DNA from: an uncultured Rhodospirillaceae bacterium
Lineage (GTDB): Bacteria > Pseudomonadota > Alphaproteobacteria > UBA8366
Length of the DNA: 64,000 nucleotides
Reading direction: 5' to 3'
Assembly (NCBI GenBank): GCA_913043025.1
Contig: CAJWLM010000006.1
Span: 62,001 to 126,000, forward strand
In this document: positions 1 through 9,091 of the stretch, piece after piece
Layout: the number at the start of each line of letters is the position of its first letter
Numbering within the stretch: position 1 is the stretch's first letter
The notes under the pieces: model-generated
Databases searched by the model: none
Told to the model about the DNA's origin: nothing
The model's input: only the letters and a program-made list of their open reading frames with translations
Position numbers and translations under genes: made by a program

Positions 1-374
1 TCTCTGAGTTCTTCCCAGTCCTCAAATGTGAGCTCAGTAAAATATTTTTTTGTCCGAATAGCCGCATTATTTACTAGGATGTCTATTCCACCAAAAGCAC
101 TGACTGTTTCAGCAACTATTTTCTCAACATCACTTTCCTTAGTTATGTCAGCTAATATTGGAATTGCACGCCCCCCACCCTTTTCAATTTCATGGGCAAC
201 CTCCTCGCAAAGATCTCGCGCTGACACAGCATTAATAGCAACTGCGGCGCCCGCATTCGCCAACTCGATTGCTATACGCCTCCCAATGTTTCGAGCACTA
301 CCAGTAATTATAGCAACCTTGCCTTCAAGCTCGCTATTTCGATCAATTTTCGAGGTCTTGACGTCCTGAAACAT
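1..374 (-). CDS. Short-chain dehydrogenase/reductase, 3' part cut by window edge
   Basis: Only the N-terminal ~124 residues are present; the gene continues below position 1. The reading starts at the ATG complementary to 372-374. A Rossmann nucleotide motif (TGSARNIGR, about residues 24-32) and the NNA motif (VNNAAIRT, about residues 101-108) identify a classical SDR that uses NAD(P)H. The glycine motif reads RNIG where most SDRs have a GIG, and the same variant occurs in the complete SDR at 1624-2406. The two proteins also share the ARDLCEEV segment, so they look like tandem paralogs separated by a flavoprotein. The substrate cannot be deduced, and the catalytic Tyr-Lys region lies outside the window. 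Confidence 0.85.
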   Translation of the reverse strand, partial: MFQDVKTSKIDRNSELEGKVAIITGSARNIGRRIAIELANAGAAVAINAVSARDLCEEVAHEIEKGGGRAIPILADITKESDVEKIVAETVSAFGGIDILVNNAAIRTKKYFTELTFEDWEELR

Positions 375-639
375 ATGCCCTCCAGAATTTCATTCCCCAA
401 AGATAAATGATTCCATTACATTTAGACAGGAAGTTTAGAAAATGAATAGAATAACAGAAGCTGTTTTTTATCAGCTTACTTTTTTGTTGGTGTATCAGCG
501 AGGAAAAAAACACACCTTTCCGCTAATTGTTTACTCCTCTACGCTCTAGTTTTAATCGGCTTTCATTAGGGCCCGTGGGGTTAACGGTGCGAAAAACATG
601 AATCAAGGCTGATCGGTGCTCATCTATTACACCGTAAAG

Positions 640-1614
640 TTATTTCAAAAGTGCTGTTGCCAATGCTTCCGCGCTCATAAAGGCGGCCTCCACCCTCCCC
701 TTGATGCACCAATCTCCACAAAATGCTAGTTTACTGACAGGATCCAAAAAATATTTTTGGCCCGCTACTTTTGAGGTGCCAGCGTAACGCCACCGATGGA
801 GTGACCGGTGCGACGCTGCCCATCCATCAATTCCAGATATTTTTTTTAATTCCTCTAACAATAAATCTTCAATTTGGGACGTCTCTGCATTAAGCAGTTT
901 GTCGCCCCAATCGCCTGTTGATTGGACTACCAATGAAGTATTACCTGGACGCGCGGGCTTGGAACTGTCTAACCCAATCCAACCAACAGGAGAATTGCTA
1001 ACAATTGCGCCCTCCCAATCAATATCGACAGGATCATGAAAGCCAAGCATAAGGGTACTGCAGCCACGCATTTGAACACTTGCCAAGCCTTCCCTAAGCG
1101 TTGTCTCAGTGGTGAAAAGATCATGATTCTGAGGCGCAGGAATAGTCGAAATAAGTAAATCGAATGGACCTTCTTCAATACCGTTAGCAACATTTACAAA
1201 CCAACCTTGCGCACCATAGCGGCAAGTTTGAACATCAGCATCACACCTTACTTCAAGATCTCGAGCAAGATACTGGCAGAGAGAATTCATAGATGGCGTA
1301 CCAACATAAACAACTTCTTGTCGTTCTTTGTACTTAAGTGGATTACCCCCGTCGAAGGCCATGAAACGAGCATCCCAAGGCCTAATAATTCCATCCAGAA
1401 GGGCTTTATGTAAAAAATTTCGGAATTCAGCACCACGAATAGTGAAATACTGCGTGCCATGGTCGAATTGAAATTCATCGGAGTGCCTTGTTGACATGCG
1501 CCCACCCGGCCTCCAGGATTTTTCATATAAACGCACATCAAATGTGCTCTTTAGAAATTGAGCGAGTGTCAAGCCTGTGATACCCGCACCAATTATCGCT
1601 ATTTTCCCTTTCAT
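640..1614 (-). CDS. Renalase-like FAD/NAD(P)-binding amine oxidoreductase
   Basis: 324 residues. The N-terminus carries the FAD dinucleotide motif GAGITGLTLA (about residues 9-18) followed by the acidic/basic pattern YEKSWRPGGRMSTR, typical of flavin amine oxidases and bacterial renalase-like proteins. The HGTQYF segment near residue 53 and the C-terminal FAD-contact segment FCGDWCIKGRVEAAF match the renalase-like family. Such enzymes oxidise amines or dihydronicotinamide isomers in the cytoplasm; the real substrate is not visible. It follows the SDR at 1624-2406 on the same strand with only nine bases between them, so the two are probably cotranscribed. Length is normal for the family. Confidence 0.8.
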   Translation of the reverse strand: MKGKIAIIGAGITGLTLAQFLKSTFDVRLYEKSWRPGGRMSTRHSDEFQFDHGTQYFTIRGAEFRNFLHKALLDGIIRPWDARFMAFDGGNPLKYKERQEVVYVGTPSMNSLCQYLARDLEVRCDADVQTCRYGAQGWFVNVANGIEEGPFDLLISTIPAPQNHDLFTTETTLREGLASVQMRGCSTLMLGFHDPVDIDWEGAIVSNSPVGWIGLDSSKPARPGNTSLVVQSTGDWGDKLLNAETSQIEDLLLEELKKISGIDGWAASHRSLHRWRYAGTSKVAGQKYFLDPVSKLAFCGDWCIKGRVEAAFMSAEALATALLK

Positions 1615-1623
1615 TTTTTTTCC

Positions 1624-2406
1624 CTAAAGATTCATATATGCGCCGCCATTCGAGTGAATGGTCTGGCCAGTGATGTAGCTCGCTTTTGGCCCGACGACAA
1701 ATCTTATAAGATTAGCCATATCTTGAGGCACACCTCTGCGGCCGAGCGGAACATCACAATCAACCAGCTGACGCCCTGATGATGATGATGGGTTACCGTC
1801 CCGAATGGTATCATAATGCCCAACTACGACCTGGTTCGCTCGTATGTTATAGGGAGCCAAGTCAATTGCTAAACCGCGAATAAAAGCATTCAGCCCCATC
1901 TTAGCCGCCATAACATGACTACGCCCCTTTACTCCTTGCAGCGAACTCATACCTCCAACCCCAACGAAACACCCCCCACCCCTCAGTTTCATCGAGGGTA
2001 TTGCCGCCTTCGCCAAATGGAAGCAGCCGTGTATCGAGAGGTCAATTATGTGCTTAAAAGTCTCAAATTTGAGTTCTTCTATGGATTGGTTGGTTCTAAC
2101 CGCAGCATTATGGACGATAATATCTACACCCCCGAAAGATTTAAAAGTCGACGTTAATACCTCATTCACCTGTGCCGGATCACGAACATCACCCATCGCG
2201 ACGATTGCTTTACCTCCATCCGCCTTAATGCCAGCAGACACCTCTTCACAAAGGTCCCGCGCTTGTTTGGAATTCACAGTTACTGCTGCACCAGCCCGCG
2301 CTAACTCTTCTACTGCAGCACGCCCTATATTTCGCGCACTACCAGTTACAAGAGCGACCATTCCATCAAGCTCCCCTGTCATGTCTGACATTGTTTTACC
2401 CCCCAT
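1624..2406 (-). CDS. Short-chain dehydrogenase/reductase family protein lacking the canonical Tyr
   Basis: About 260 residues from the ATG at 2406, chosen because an AAAGG sequence lies about ten bases upstream; a further in-frame ATG at 2391 is possible and a TTG at 2427 less likely. The Rossmann motif TGSARNIGR and the NAAVRT motif mark an SDR, and the C-terminal segment TGQTIHSNGG is standard. The usual YxxxK catalytic pair is not intact: the segment reads GRSHVMAAKMGL, so Lys is present but Val stands where Tyr is expected, with His just before it. It is paralogous to the partial SDR at 1-374 and divergent from the ketopantoate-reductase-family gene, 83 bases away. Substrate unknown. Confidence 0.85.
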   Translation of the reverse strand: MGGKTMSDMTGELDGMVALVTGSARNIGRAAVEELARAGAAVTVNSKQARDLCEEVSAGIKADGGKAIVAMGDVRDPAQVNEVLTSTFKSFGGVDIIVHNAAVRTNQSIEELKFETFKHIIDLSIHGCFHLAKAAIPSMKLRGGGCFVGVGGMSSLQGVKGRSHVMAAKMGLNAFIRGLAIDLAPYNIRANQVVVGHYDTIRDGNPSSSSGRQLVDCDVPLGRRGVPQDMANLIRFVVGPKASYITGQTIHSNGGAYMNL

Positions 2407-2489
2407 GTGAACACTACCTTTTCCCAAATTTATCTTTCTATATTATAGTAATAAAAGGTTGAACATATCGGAATTAATCGGAGGAACTC

Positions 2490-3548
2490 ATGGGGAAAAA
2501 AATCGCTATCGTCGGGGCAGGGGCTGTCGGTTCAAAGGTTGGTGGCCATATGCTAGCCAATGACGAAGATGTTATTTTCATTGACGGGTGGCCTGAGCAT
2601 GTGGAGGTAATAAACTCCCAAGGCTTGCACATGACCGGTAATACCCCTGAAGAAGAGATTACCGTGAAGGGCCGAGCACTGCACTTGACCGATGTCCAAC
2701 AACTCGCCAAGGAAGACACTATCGATATAGCATTTGTAAGTATGAAATCCTACGATACACAGTGGGCAACACAATTGATTAAACCTTACCTCTCTCCTGA
2801 TGGCTTCATAGTGTCACTCCAGAACTGCATGAACGAGGAATTTATTGCAGCTATCGTAGGTTGGGGGAAAGTCATGGGTACTATTGCGGCTAAGATTTCT
2901 GTCGCACTGCCCGGTCCGGGTCATGTTCATAGAAACGGTCCCATAATGGGCGCAAGTCACACGGTTTTTCGAGTGGGAGAACCACACGGTCGCATCACTC
3001 CTCGCGCAGAGGAAGTTGCGCGACTTTGCGGTTATTGCGATAGCCACATGGTCACTACTAACCTTTGGGGTGAACGTTGGACAAAGCTAGTAATGAACTC
3101 CAGTTCTAACCCAGTTTCAGCTGTGACTGACATGTCCTCTACAGCTATTTCCCAGGACGATGGCCTCAGGAAATTAAAAACTTATCTAGCAGCGGAGGCC
3201 ATAACTGTTGGAAAAGCTGCCGGATTTAATTTAGAGCAATTGCACGGAATAAACTGTGACCAATGGATAAAGGCCGTGAATGGAGATACGACGGCCTACG
3301 ACGAAATCGAGGAAGATTATGTCGCAATGGGCAAAAAAGGAAACCCTGATGGACGACCATCCATGGGCCAAGATATGCAAAAGGGCCGGCGAACAGAAAT
3401 AGACTTTATGAATGGCCTTGTTTGCATGAAAGGCAGGGAACTCGGGATACCAACACCAGTAAATGACCGTATCGTTGATGCAGTAAAAGCTGTAGAAAAA
3501 GACAACTCAAAGGCCTGTGCTGAACTAGGCAGATCACTCGTCGAATAG
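2490..3548 (+). CDS. 2-dehydropantoate 2-reductase (ApbA/PanE) family protein
   Basis: 352 residues, preceded by a good ribosome site (GGAGG, six bases before the ATG). The N-terminus has the NADPH Rossmann motif GAGAVGSKVGG at about residues 9-19, and a conserved lysine lies in the RWTKLVMNSSSNPVSA segment near residue 195, the pattern of the ketopantoate reductase fold. Ketopantoate reductase makes pantoate for coenzyme A, but this protein is longer than typical PanE (about 300) and sits beside SDR and flavoprotein genes rather than panB/panC. It may therefore act on another 2-oxo acid; the family is secure, the substrate is not. Confidence 0.85.
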   Translation: MGKKIAIVGAGAVGSKVGGHMLANDEDVIFIDGWPEHVEVINSQGLHMTGNTPEEEITVKGRALHLTDVQQLAKEDTIDIAFVSMKSYDTQWATQLIKPYLSPDGFIVSLQNCMNEEFIAAIVGWGKVMGTIAAKISVALPGPGHVHRNGPIMGASHTVFRVGEPHGRITPRAEEVARLCGYCDSHMVTTNLWGERWTKLVMNSSSNPVSAVTDMSSTAISQDDGLRKLKTYLAAEAITVGKAAGFNLEQLHGINCDQWIKAVNGDTTAYDEIEEDYVAMGKKGNPDGRPSMGQDMQKGRRTEIDFMNGLVCMKGRELGIPTPVNDRIVDAVKAVEKDNSKACAELGRSLVE

Positions 3549-3606
3549 CATGTAGTGAAAATAGAATTTTATCTTATTGCGATATGGGTCAAATTTCGGT
3601 TCATTG

Positions 3607-4629
3607 TTATTGAACTTGTTTCTTATGTCGCCTGAGTGATCTTTCAATTTGTCGCCATTTGCGTACTGCTTTGAGGTGTTCCCTCAGCGTGTCTGAAAAT
3701 ATGTGCCCCCCCGTTCCGTCAGCGACAAAGAATAATGCCGATGTTTTTTCTGGGTTGAGCACCGCAGCGATAGCTTCTTTCCCTGGGTTACAAATCGGCC
3801 CAGGAGGCAAACCATGAATCCGGTATGTATTGTAAGGATGTTCGCGGCGCAGCTCGCTTTTCTTCAAACCTCTTGCTAGCTTGCGTTTTCCTCCTGTGAT
3901 CGCGTACCTCACAGTCGGGTCAGACTCAAGGCGCATCCCCAACTTGAGCCTATTAATGAACACGCCAGCAATGCGACCCCTTTCCGCCGCGAGGCCGGTC
4001 TCTTTTTCAACGATAGACGCCAAAATAATGGCACCTTTTTTTGTTTTTATTGGAAGACCTGCCGCACGATTAGTCCACAATCTTACAAGCAAACTGTCCA
4101 TTTGTGATCTCATTTGATCGACTACACTTTGACGCTTTGTCCCAAAAACAAAGTGATACGTATCAGGAAGAAGCGTCCCTTCTTCTGGTGAAGGAAATAT
4201 TCGGCCCTCTAAACCCTTCGTCCTATCTAAAACTTCTAACACCTGTCGGACATTCAATCCTTCGGCTATGGTCAGACGACGATTTATATGTTGCCCTTCA
4301 CGCATCACAACTAAAACGTCGCGAATGCTGATTGCGGGAGGGAATCGATATTCACCTGCACGCAATTCTCGATGGACTTGCTTCAACCTTGCGCCTAAAG
4401 AAAAAAGTAATTCCGACCCAATAACACCCTTATCTTTCAATCTACGACCAATGCTTTGTAAATCAGCACCTTTGGGCACAATTACCACTTTACTTTCTGA
4501 TAAAGGGCCTGCCCCGGTTATGCCCTCATAAACAAACACGATTGCGCAAACTACAATGATACCACAAAACAAGTATCCCTTTGGCCTCATGGGAACTTGC
4601 TCGCCAGGAGCCCCATCAGTTTTTTTCAC
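3607..4629 (-). CDS. mltG: Endolytic murein transglycosylase MltG
   Basis: 340 residues with one N-terminal membrane segment (about residues 18-35) and a periplasmic YceG domain. The catalytic region ASIVEKETGLA (Glu near residue 208) and the HGLPPGPICNPG segment are hallmarks of MltG, which cleaves nascent glycan strands and so sets their length. The start overlaps the fabF stop by four bases, so it is the last gene of the fab operon, an arrangement usual in alphaproteobacteria. The intergenic stretch to the convergent gene that ends at 3548 shows no clear terminator hairpin. Confidence 0.95.
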   Translation of the reverse strand: MKKTDGAPGEQVPMRPKGYLFCGIIVVCAIVFVYEGITGAGPLSESKVVIVPKGADLQSIGRRLKDKGVIGSELLFSLGARLKQVHRELRAGEYRFPPAISIRDVLVVMREGQHINRRLTIAEGLNVRQVLEVLDRTKGLEGRIFPSPEEGTLLPDTYHFVFGTKRQSVVDQMRSQMDSLLVRLWTNRAAGLPIKTKKGAIILASIVEKETGLAAERGRIAGVFINRLKLGMRLESDPTVRYAITGGKRKLARGLKKSELRREHPYNTYRIHGLPPGPICNPGKEAIAAVLNPEKTSALFFVADGTGGHIFSDTLREHLKAVRKWRQIERSLRRHKKQVQ

Positions 4630-5888
4630 GGTTTGCTTGATATAATTAAAGATGCGTTAGTTCCACCGAAGCCAAAGGAGTTTGACATTACATTTTTGAT
4701 TTCACGTTCCTTTGCCTGGTGTGGCACCAGGTCAATATCACAACCATCCGATGGGGTATCTAGATTTAGTGTTGGTGGACAAATGCCGTCAGTCAGAGCT
4801 TTGATACAAAAAACAGCCTCTGCAGCACCCGCTGCTCCCAACAAGTGCCCTATCGCAGATTTGGTAGACGACATTGAAAGATCGTAGGCAGCATCACCAA
4901 AAAGTTTTTTAACAGCCCCTACCTCTATCTCATCACCAAGTGGCGTCGATGTTCCGTGAGCATTTATGTAATCCACATCTTCGGGATTAAGTTGCGAACG
5001 CTTCAACGCTGCCTGCATAGCGCGAAAGGCACCATTACCGTCAGGTGCAGGCGCCGTAATGTGATGCGCATCACCAGACATCCCATAACCGGTTATTTCT
5101 GCATAGATTTGTGCACCTCGTGCTTTGGCATGCTCCAATTCTTCCAATACCAGCACACCTGCACCCTCGCCCATCACGAACCCATCACGCTCTACGTCCC
5201 ACGGTCGGGATGCGCACTCAGGAGTGTCATTAAATTTGGTTGAAAGGGCCCGTGAAGCCGCGAAACCTGCAATACCAATGCGACATACCGTCGATTCTGC
5301 ACCACCCGCAAGCATCACATCAGCATCGTCCCACATGATCATGCGAGCGGCATCGCCTATGGCATGAGCTCCAGAAGCACAAGCCGTTACTACGGAATGA
5401 TTCGGCCCACGAAAACCAAACCTTATTGATACCTGACCTGATGCCAGATTGATTAAATCCGAAGCTATAAAAAATGGACTAACTCGGCGAGGCCCGCGTT
5501 CGTGCAATGTGACAGCTGTTTCAGCAATTCCCGGCAAACCACCAATACCAGAACCAATCAATACTCCGGTACGATTCAGTTCCGTTTGTTCTGTCGGCTG
5601 CCATCCTGAGTCCGAAACTGCCTCAGCGGCAGCTGCTACCGCGCACACAATGAACCGATCCATTTTCTTTTGGTCTTTAGGCTGAACCCACTCATCCGGA
5701 TTGAACCCACCGGCTTCAGAAGGACCTAAGGGTGCCTGGCCCGCAATCTTGCAGTTTAAATCGGACGTATCGAAGTTTTCAATACGCGCTATGCCGGATT
5801 CCCCAGCTACCAACTTACGCCATACAAAATCAACACCAAACCCCAGCGGGCATACCAATCCCAGCCCGGTAACTACAACCCGTCTCAT
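4626..5888 (-). CDS. fabF: 3-oxoacyl-ACP synthase II (KAS II)
   Basis: 420 residues, the normal length. The condensing-enzyme triad is complete: Cys170 in VVTACASGAHA, His310 in INAHGTSTPLGD and His347 in SAIGHLLGAAGA. It elongates acyl-ACP with malonyl-ACP in type II fatty acid synthesis in the cytoplasm. The next upstream gene is acpP, and mltG overlaps its 3' end by four bases. The start at MRRVVVTGLG is the family's usual start. Confidence 0.98.
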   Translation of the reverse strand: MRRVVVTGLGLVCPLGFGVDFVWRKLVAGESGIARIENFDTSDLNCKIAGQAPLGPSEAGGFNPDEWVQPKDQKKMDRFIVCAVAAAAEAVSDSGWQPTEQTELNRTGVLIGSGIGGLPGIAETAVTLHERGPRRVSPFFIASDLINLASGQVSIRFGFRGPNHSVVTACASGAHAIGDAARMIMWDDADVMLAGGAESTVCRIGIAGFAASRALSTKFNDTPECASRPWDVERDGFVMGEGAGVLVLEELEHAKARGAQIYAEITGYGMSGDAHHITAPAPDGNGAFRAMQAALKRSQLNPEDVDYINAHGTSTPLGDEIEVGAVKKLFGDAAYDLSMSSTKSAIGHLLGAAGAAEAVFCIKALTDGICPPTLNLDTPSDGCDIDLVPHQAKEREIKNVMSNSFGFGGTNASLIISSKP

Positions 5889-5940
5889 CTCTTCAACCTA
5901 TGCACCTAATTCACAGGTGCCCAAAACGCGAGAACAATAC

Positions 5941-6177
5941 TTATGAAGATTGCTCTTCAATAAACCCAATGGCGTCTTCTACGGTAAGAATTTTTTCAGC
6001 TGCGTTATCAGGTATTTCACAACCGAATTCCTCCTCAAAAGCCATCACAAGCTCAACCGTATCCAGGCTGTCAGCGCCGAGATCATCAATAAAGCTCGCA
6101 TTAACGGTTACCTTGGCTTCTTCCACGCCCAAATGCTCCACAACGATTTGTTTTACGCGGTCGGCAACGTCACTCAT
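5941..6177 (-). CDS. acpP: Acyl carrier protein
   Basis: 78 residues, acidic and helical. The phosphopantetheine attachment serine is Ser37 in the invariant [12 protein letters not shown] motif. It carries growing acyl chains between FabD, FabG and FabF, whose genes flank it. A strong ribosome site (AGAAGGAA) lies about nine bases before the start, fitting its high expected expression. The 167-base gap to fabG shows no gene and could hold an extra promoter for acpP. Confidence 0.98.
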   Translation of the reverse strand: MSDVADRVKQIVVEHLGVEEAKVTVNASFIDDLGADSLDTVELVMAFEEEFGCEIPDNAAEKILTVEDAIGFIEEQSS

Positions 6178-6344
6178 AATCGAAAATTCCTTCTCAAAAG
6201 TTGCAAAACGAAACTACTTCCTATCGCCGCATCAACGGTGAGATTGCCTCTATAATTGATGCCTTAAATGATAACGGGCGTGTCGTATCACGATTCCCTT
6301 TTAATTGCCAACACCCAGAAATTATAACCATGGTCATCGCTAAT

Positions 6345-7091
6345 TCATACCATGGCCATTCCACCATTTATGTGCAAGGTCTGACCCGTTAAATAAGCGG
6401 ACTCCTCACTCGCAAGATAGATGGCTGCACCAGCTATATCATCGGGTTTTCCGAGGCGCCTTGCCGGAATAGCCCCTAAGAGTTTTTCTTTTATAAGATT
6501 ACTAAGATCCTCCGTCATGGCAGTGGCTATAAAGCCCGGAGCTATGCAATTCGCCGTTATCCCACGCGGTGCTACCTCTTGAGCAATCGACTTTGTCATG
6601 CCAATCATACCTGCCTTTGATGCAGCATAGTTGGCTTGTCCAGCGTTTCCAGTAATACCGACGATCGACGTGATATTTATAATCCTCCCCCATCTATTCT
6701 TCATCATAACCGGCACGGTGGCCCGACATAATCGGAAAACTGAGGAAAGGTTAATGTCTAAAACTTCTTCCCAATCCTTATCGGAGAGCCTCATACTTAG
6801 CATATCACGCGTGATGCCGGCATTGTTAACAAGAATATCCACGGAGCCAAGTGCATCAATACTTTCTTTAATAAGTTTCTCCTCCGCACCCTCCACGCCA
6901 AGTGCTGCTGTCAGCACATGGGCACCATCCCCGAGCTCGTCTGATAGCACGTTCAACAAATCGGTTCTTGTTCCGGATAACACGACCTGAGCACCTGCTC
7001 CATGAAGGCCTCGCGCAATAGCACCACCGATTCCACCTGATGCGCCGGTAACCAATACTCTTTTGCCAGAAAGGTCGAAAAGACTAGGCAT
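6345..7091 (-). CDS. fabG: 3-oxoacyl-ACP reductase
   Basis: 248 residues from the ATG at 7091, chosen over an in-frame TTG at 7097 because AAAGGA lies about nine bases upstream. It has the SDR motifs TGASGGIGGA at the N-terminus, NNAG near residue 87, and catalytic Ser/Tyr/Lys in ITSIVG...ANYAASKAG. It reduces 3-oxoacyl-ACP with NADPH. It begins two bases after the fabD stop, in the classic fabD-fabG-acpP-fabF order, which separates it from the other SDRs of the window. Confidence 0.96.
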   Translation of the reverse strand: MPSLFDLSGKRVLVTGASGGIGGAIARGLHGAGAQVVLSGTRTDLLNVLSDELGDGAHVLTAALGVEGAEEKLIKESIDALGSVDILVNNAGITRDMLSMRLSDKDWEEVLDINLSSVFRLCRATVPVMMKNRWGRIINITSIVGITGNAGQANYAASKAGMIGMTKSIAQEVAPRGITANCIAPGFIATAMTEDLSNLIKEKLLGAIPARRLGKPDDIAGAAIYLASEESAYLTGQTLHINGGMAMV

Positions 7092-7093
7092 TT

Positions 7094-8035
7094 TCAAACA
7101 TCCTTTAAGAAGCTATCAAAATCATTTGGGTTTTGTATTGCTCTGGCCGATAAATCACGTGAAATACGCCGAGCAAGACCAGATAAAACCTTTCCAGAAC
7201 CCATTTCAATCAACGTATCCACATTTTTTGCCCTCATATAAAGAACGCATTCACGCCAACGAACCATTGCTGTCACTTGCTCAACTAAATGGGTTCTTAT
7301 ATCACGCGGATCAGTCACTTCAGCCGCGGTGACATTGGATATTATTGGTATTTTTGGTTCCCGAATATTTATTCGAGCCAAGGCTTCAGCCATCACGTCA
7401 GCAGCTGGCTGCATTAATGAGCAGTGAAAGGGAGCACTCACAGGCAGCATTACTGCCCTTCGCGCTCCTTTTTGTAATGCAATCTCTGCAGCCCGCTCCA
7501 CCGCTTGTTTGCTTCCACTAACCACAACCTGGCCCGGAGCATTATCATTTGCGCAACTACAAACCTCACCCTCTGCAGCTAAATCAGCAACCTGCCGAGC
7601 AGCATCTAGATCGAGGCCCAACAACGCTGCCATCGCGCCCTCACCAACCGGCACCGCCTCTTGCATTGCCAGTCCACGCTGCTTAAGCAGAATAGCAGCA
7701 TCAGCGAGGGTTAATGCGTCTACGGCTGCGAGTGCTGAGTATTCACCAAGAGAGTGGCCAGCAACAAACTTTGCCGTTTCGGTTAAGGAAATACCACACT
7801 CATCCTTCAACACACGAACAACAGCAATGCTCGTTGCCATCAGTGCCGGCTGCGCATTCTCAGTTAGTCTAAGTTTGTCTTCCGGACCATCAAACATCAA
7901 AGTAGAAAGCCTTTGCTCAAGTGCATCGTCTACTTCTTCAAAAACCAATCGCGCAGCCGGGAATGCTTCCGACAGTGTCAAGCCCATCCCAACCACTTGA
8001 GAGCCCTGCCCGGGAAAAACGAAAGCATTTTTCAT
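7094..8035 (-). CDS. fabD: Malonyl-CoA:ACP transacylase
   Basis: 313 residues from the ATG at 8035, where the family sequence MKNAFVFPGQGSQ begins; the open frame extends 63 bases further upstream but that part does not match the family. The nucleophile is Ser95 in VAGHSLGEYSAL and the partner His204 in VSAPFHCSLM. It loads malonyl groups onto acyl carrier protein and is the first gene of the fab operon. An AGGGG ribosome site lies about eleven bases upstream. Confidence 0.96.
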   Translation of the reverse strand: MKNAFVFPGQGSQVVGMGLTLSEAFPAARLVFEEVDDALEQRLSTLMFDGPEDKLRLTENAQPALMATSIAVVRVLKDECGISLTETAKFVAGHSLGEYSALAAVDALTLADAAILLKQRGLAMQEAVPVGEGAMAALLGLDLDAARQVADLAAEGEVCSCANDNAPGQVVVSGSKQAVERAAEIALQKGARRAVMLPVSAPFHCSLMQPAADVMAEALARINIREPKIPIISNVTAAEVTDPRDIRTHLVEQVTAMVRWRECVLYMRAKNVDTLIEMGSGKVLSGLARRISRDLSARAIQNPNDFDSFLKDV

Positions 8036-8320
8036 TTGCAAATTATCCCCTATGTATGAAAACCGCGCGCAAAACCGACAAAAAATAAACCCTTCCACCG
8101 ACCTAACAAGAAACTACCATTTGAGCAAATCTAATTATGCCCTTTAATGCAGTTTTTACTTTCGATTTAATGACATTTGTGTATATTCCCACGCTTAGTT
8201 TCCATAATGCATCGTGGATAATTTTTTAAAATCTCCTTGGCGGCAAATGCATTTGTCGTCTAGAGCTGAATTGTCAGAATTTGGACGTTGGCTCACAAAT
8301 AACCGAAGGGAGCTTATTGT
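8036..8320 (+). promoter_or_regulatory. Divergent control region between fabD and rpsF
   Basis: 285 bases without a gene that must hold the promoters of both the fab operon (minus) and the rpsF operon (plus). A sequence CGTGGATAA at 8213-8221 is one mismatch from the DnaA box. The plus-strand leader just before rpsF carries the ribosome site AAGGGAG. S6:S18 autoregulates its own leader in many bacteria, but I cannot demonstrate that structure by eye here. No confident -35/-10 pair was assigned. Confidence 0.5.
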
Positions 8321-8806
8321 ATGCCGCTTTACGAAAGCATCTTTATTGCTAGGCAGGATGTGTCTGCTGCTCAAGTTGATAGTCTAGCCGATGGATTTGA
8401 AAAGATCGTCACTGATAATTCAGGCTCAGTAGAACGCAGAGAATACTGGGGCTTACGCACTCTTGCATACCGCATTAAAAAAAATCGCAAAGGACATTAC
8501 GTTCTTTTCAACTTGGATGCGCCCTCAGAAGCCATTCAAGAGATGGAACGTAATATGAGTTTGAACGAGGATATTTTCCGATTTATGACAGTGCGTCTAG
8601 CTAAATTGAGGGATGATGCGTCACCGATAATGCAAGGTAAAGGCGATCGCGACCGTGATCGAGCCGATCGCGGTAACAGACGAGACAAATCCGAAGAGGA
8701 TGCCAGCACCGAACTATCAGAGAATGCTGAAGCAAAACCTAACATAGGCCAAAGCGAAAATACGGACCAGTCCGAATCGCATGATGCAAAGGAGAATGAG
8801 CAATGA
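8321..8806 (+). CDS. rpsF: Ribosomal protein S6 with long charged tail
   Basis: 161 residues. The first ~95 form the S6 ferredoxin-like domain ([10 protein letters not shown] at the start, [20 protein letters not shown] near residue 50). After about residue 105 comes a highly charged, low-complexity tail rich in Asp, Arg, Glu and Ser. S6 binds 16S rRNA with S18 in the 30S platform, and rpsR follows with a four-base overlap. Tails of this kind are common in alphaproteobacterial S6, so it is probably not a fusion. Confidence 0.97.
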   Translation: MPLYESIFIARQDVSAAQVDSLADGFEKIVTDNSGSVERREYWGLRTLAYRIKKNRKGHYVLFNLDAPSEAIQEMERNMSLNEDIFRFMTVRLAKLRDDASPIMQGKGDRDRDRADRGNRRDKSEEDASTELSENAEAKPNIGQSENTDQSESHDAKENEQ

Positions 8807-9057
8807 GTTCGCCGCGTTCCAGCTCAAACGGTGGTCGGCGTCCCTTTTTCAGACGCCGCAAGTCCTGCCCATTCAGCGGGCCAAACGCGCCTAAAATAGA
8901 CTACACTGACGTTAAATTATTGAGCCGATTTACTTCTGAAAGAGGCAAAATAGTTCCCAGTCGAATAACGGGTGTCTCAGCCAAGAGGCAACGTGAGTTA
9001 ACAAGGGCAATAAAGAGAGCACGGTATCTCGGCCTAATGCCATACGTATTAAGTTAG
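8803..9057 (+). CDS. rpsR: Ribosomal protein S18
   Basis: 84 residues. The core [12 protein letters not shown]...[10 protein letters not shown] and the [21 protein letters not shown] segment near the C-terminus are diagnostic of S18. It binds 16S rRNA as a heterodimer with S6. Its ATG overlaps the rpsF stop (ATGA), so translation is coupled. Confidence 0.98.
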   Translation: MSSPRSSSNGGRRPFFRRRKSCPFSGPNAPKIDYTDVKLLSRFTSERGKIVPSRITGVSAKRQRELTRAIKRARYLGLMPYVLS

Positions 9058-9091
9058 TCTAAAGCCCCAGGCTACGACTAAGGAGAGTCCC

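Noticed and set aside
2969..2977. GAGTGGGAG, another match to the guaA-site core
   Set aside because: Lies inside a reading frame 44 kb away and encodes conserved residues of the ketopantoate-reductase-family protein; chance match.
7509..8000. 163-codon plus-strand frame
   Set aside because: Antisense shadow of fabD; Ser/Ala-rich as expected from the reverse frame.
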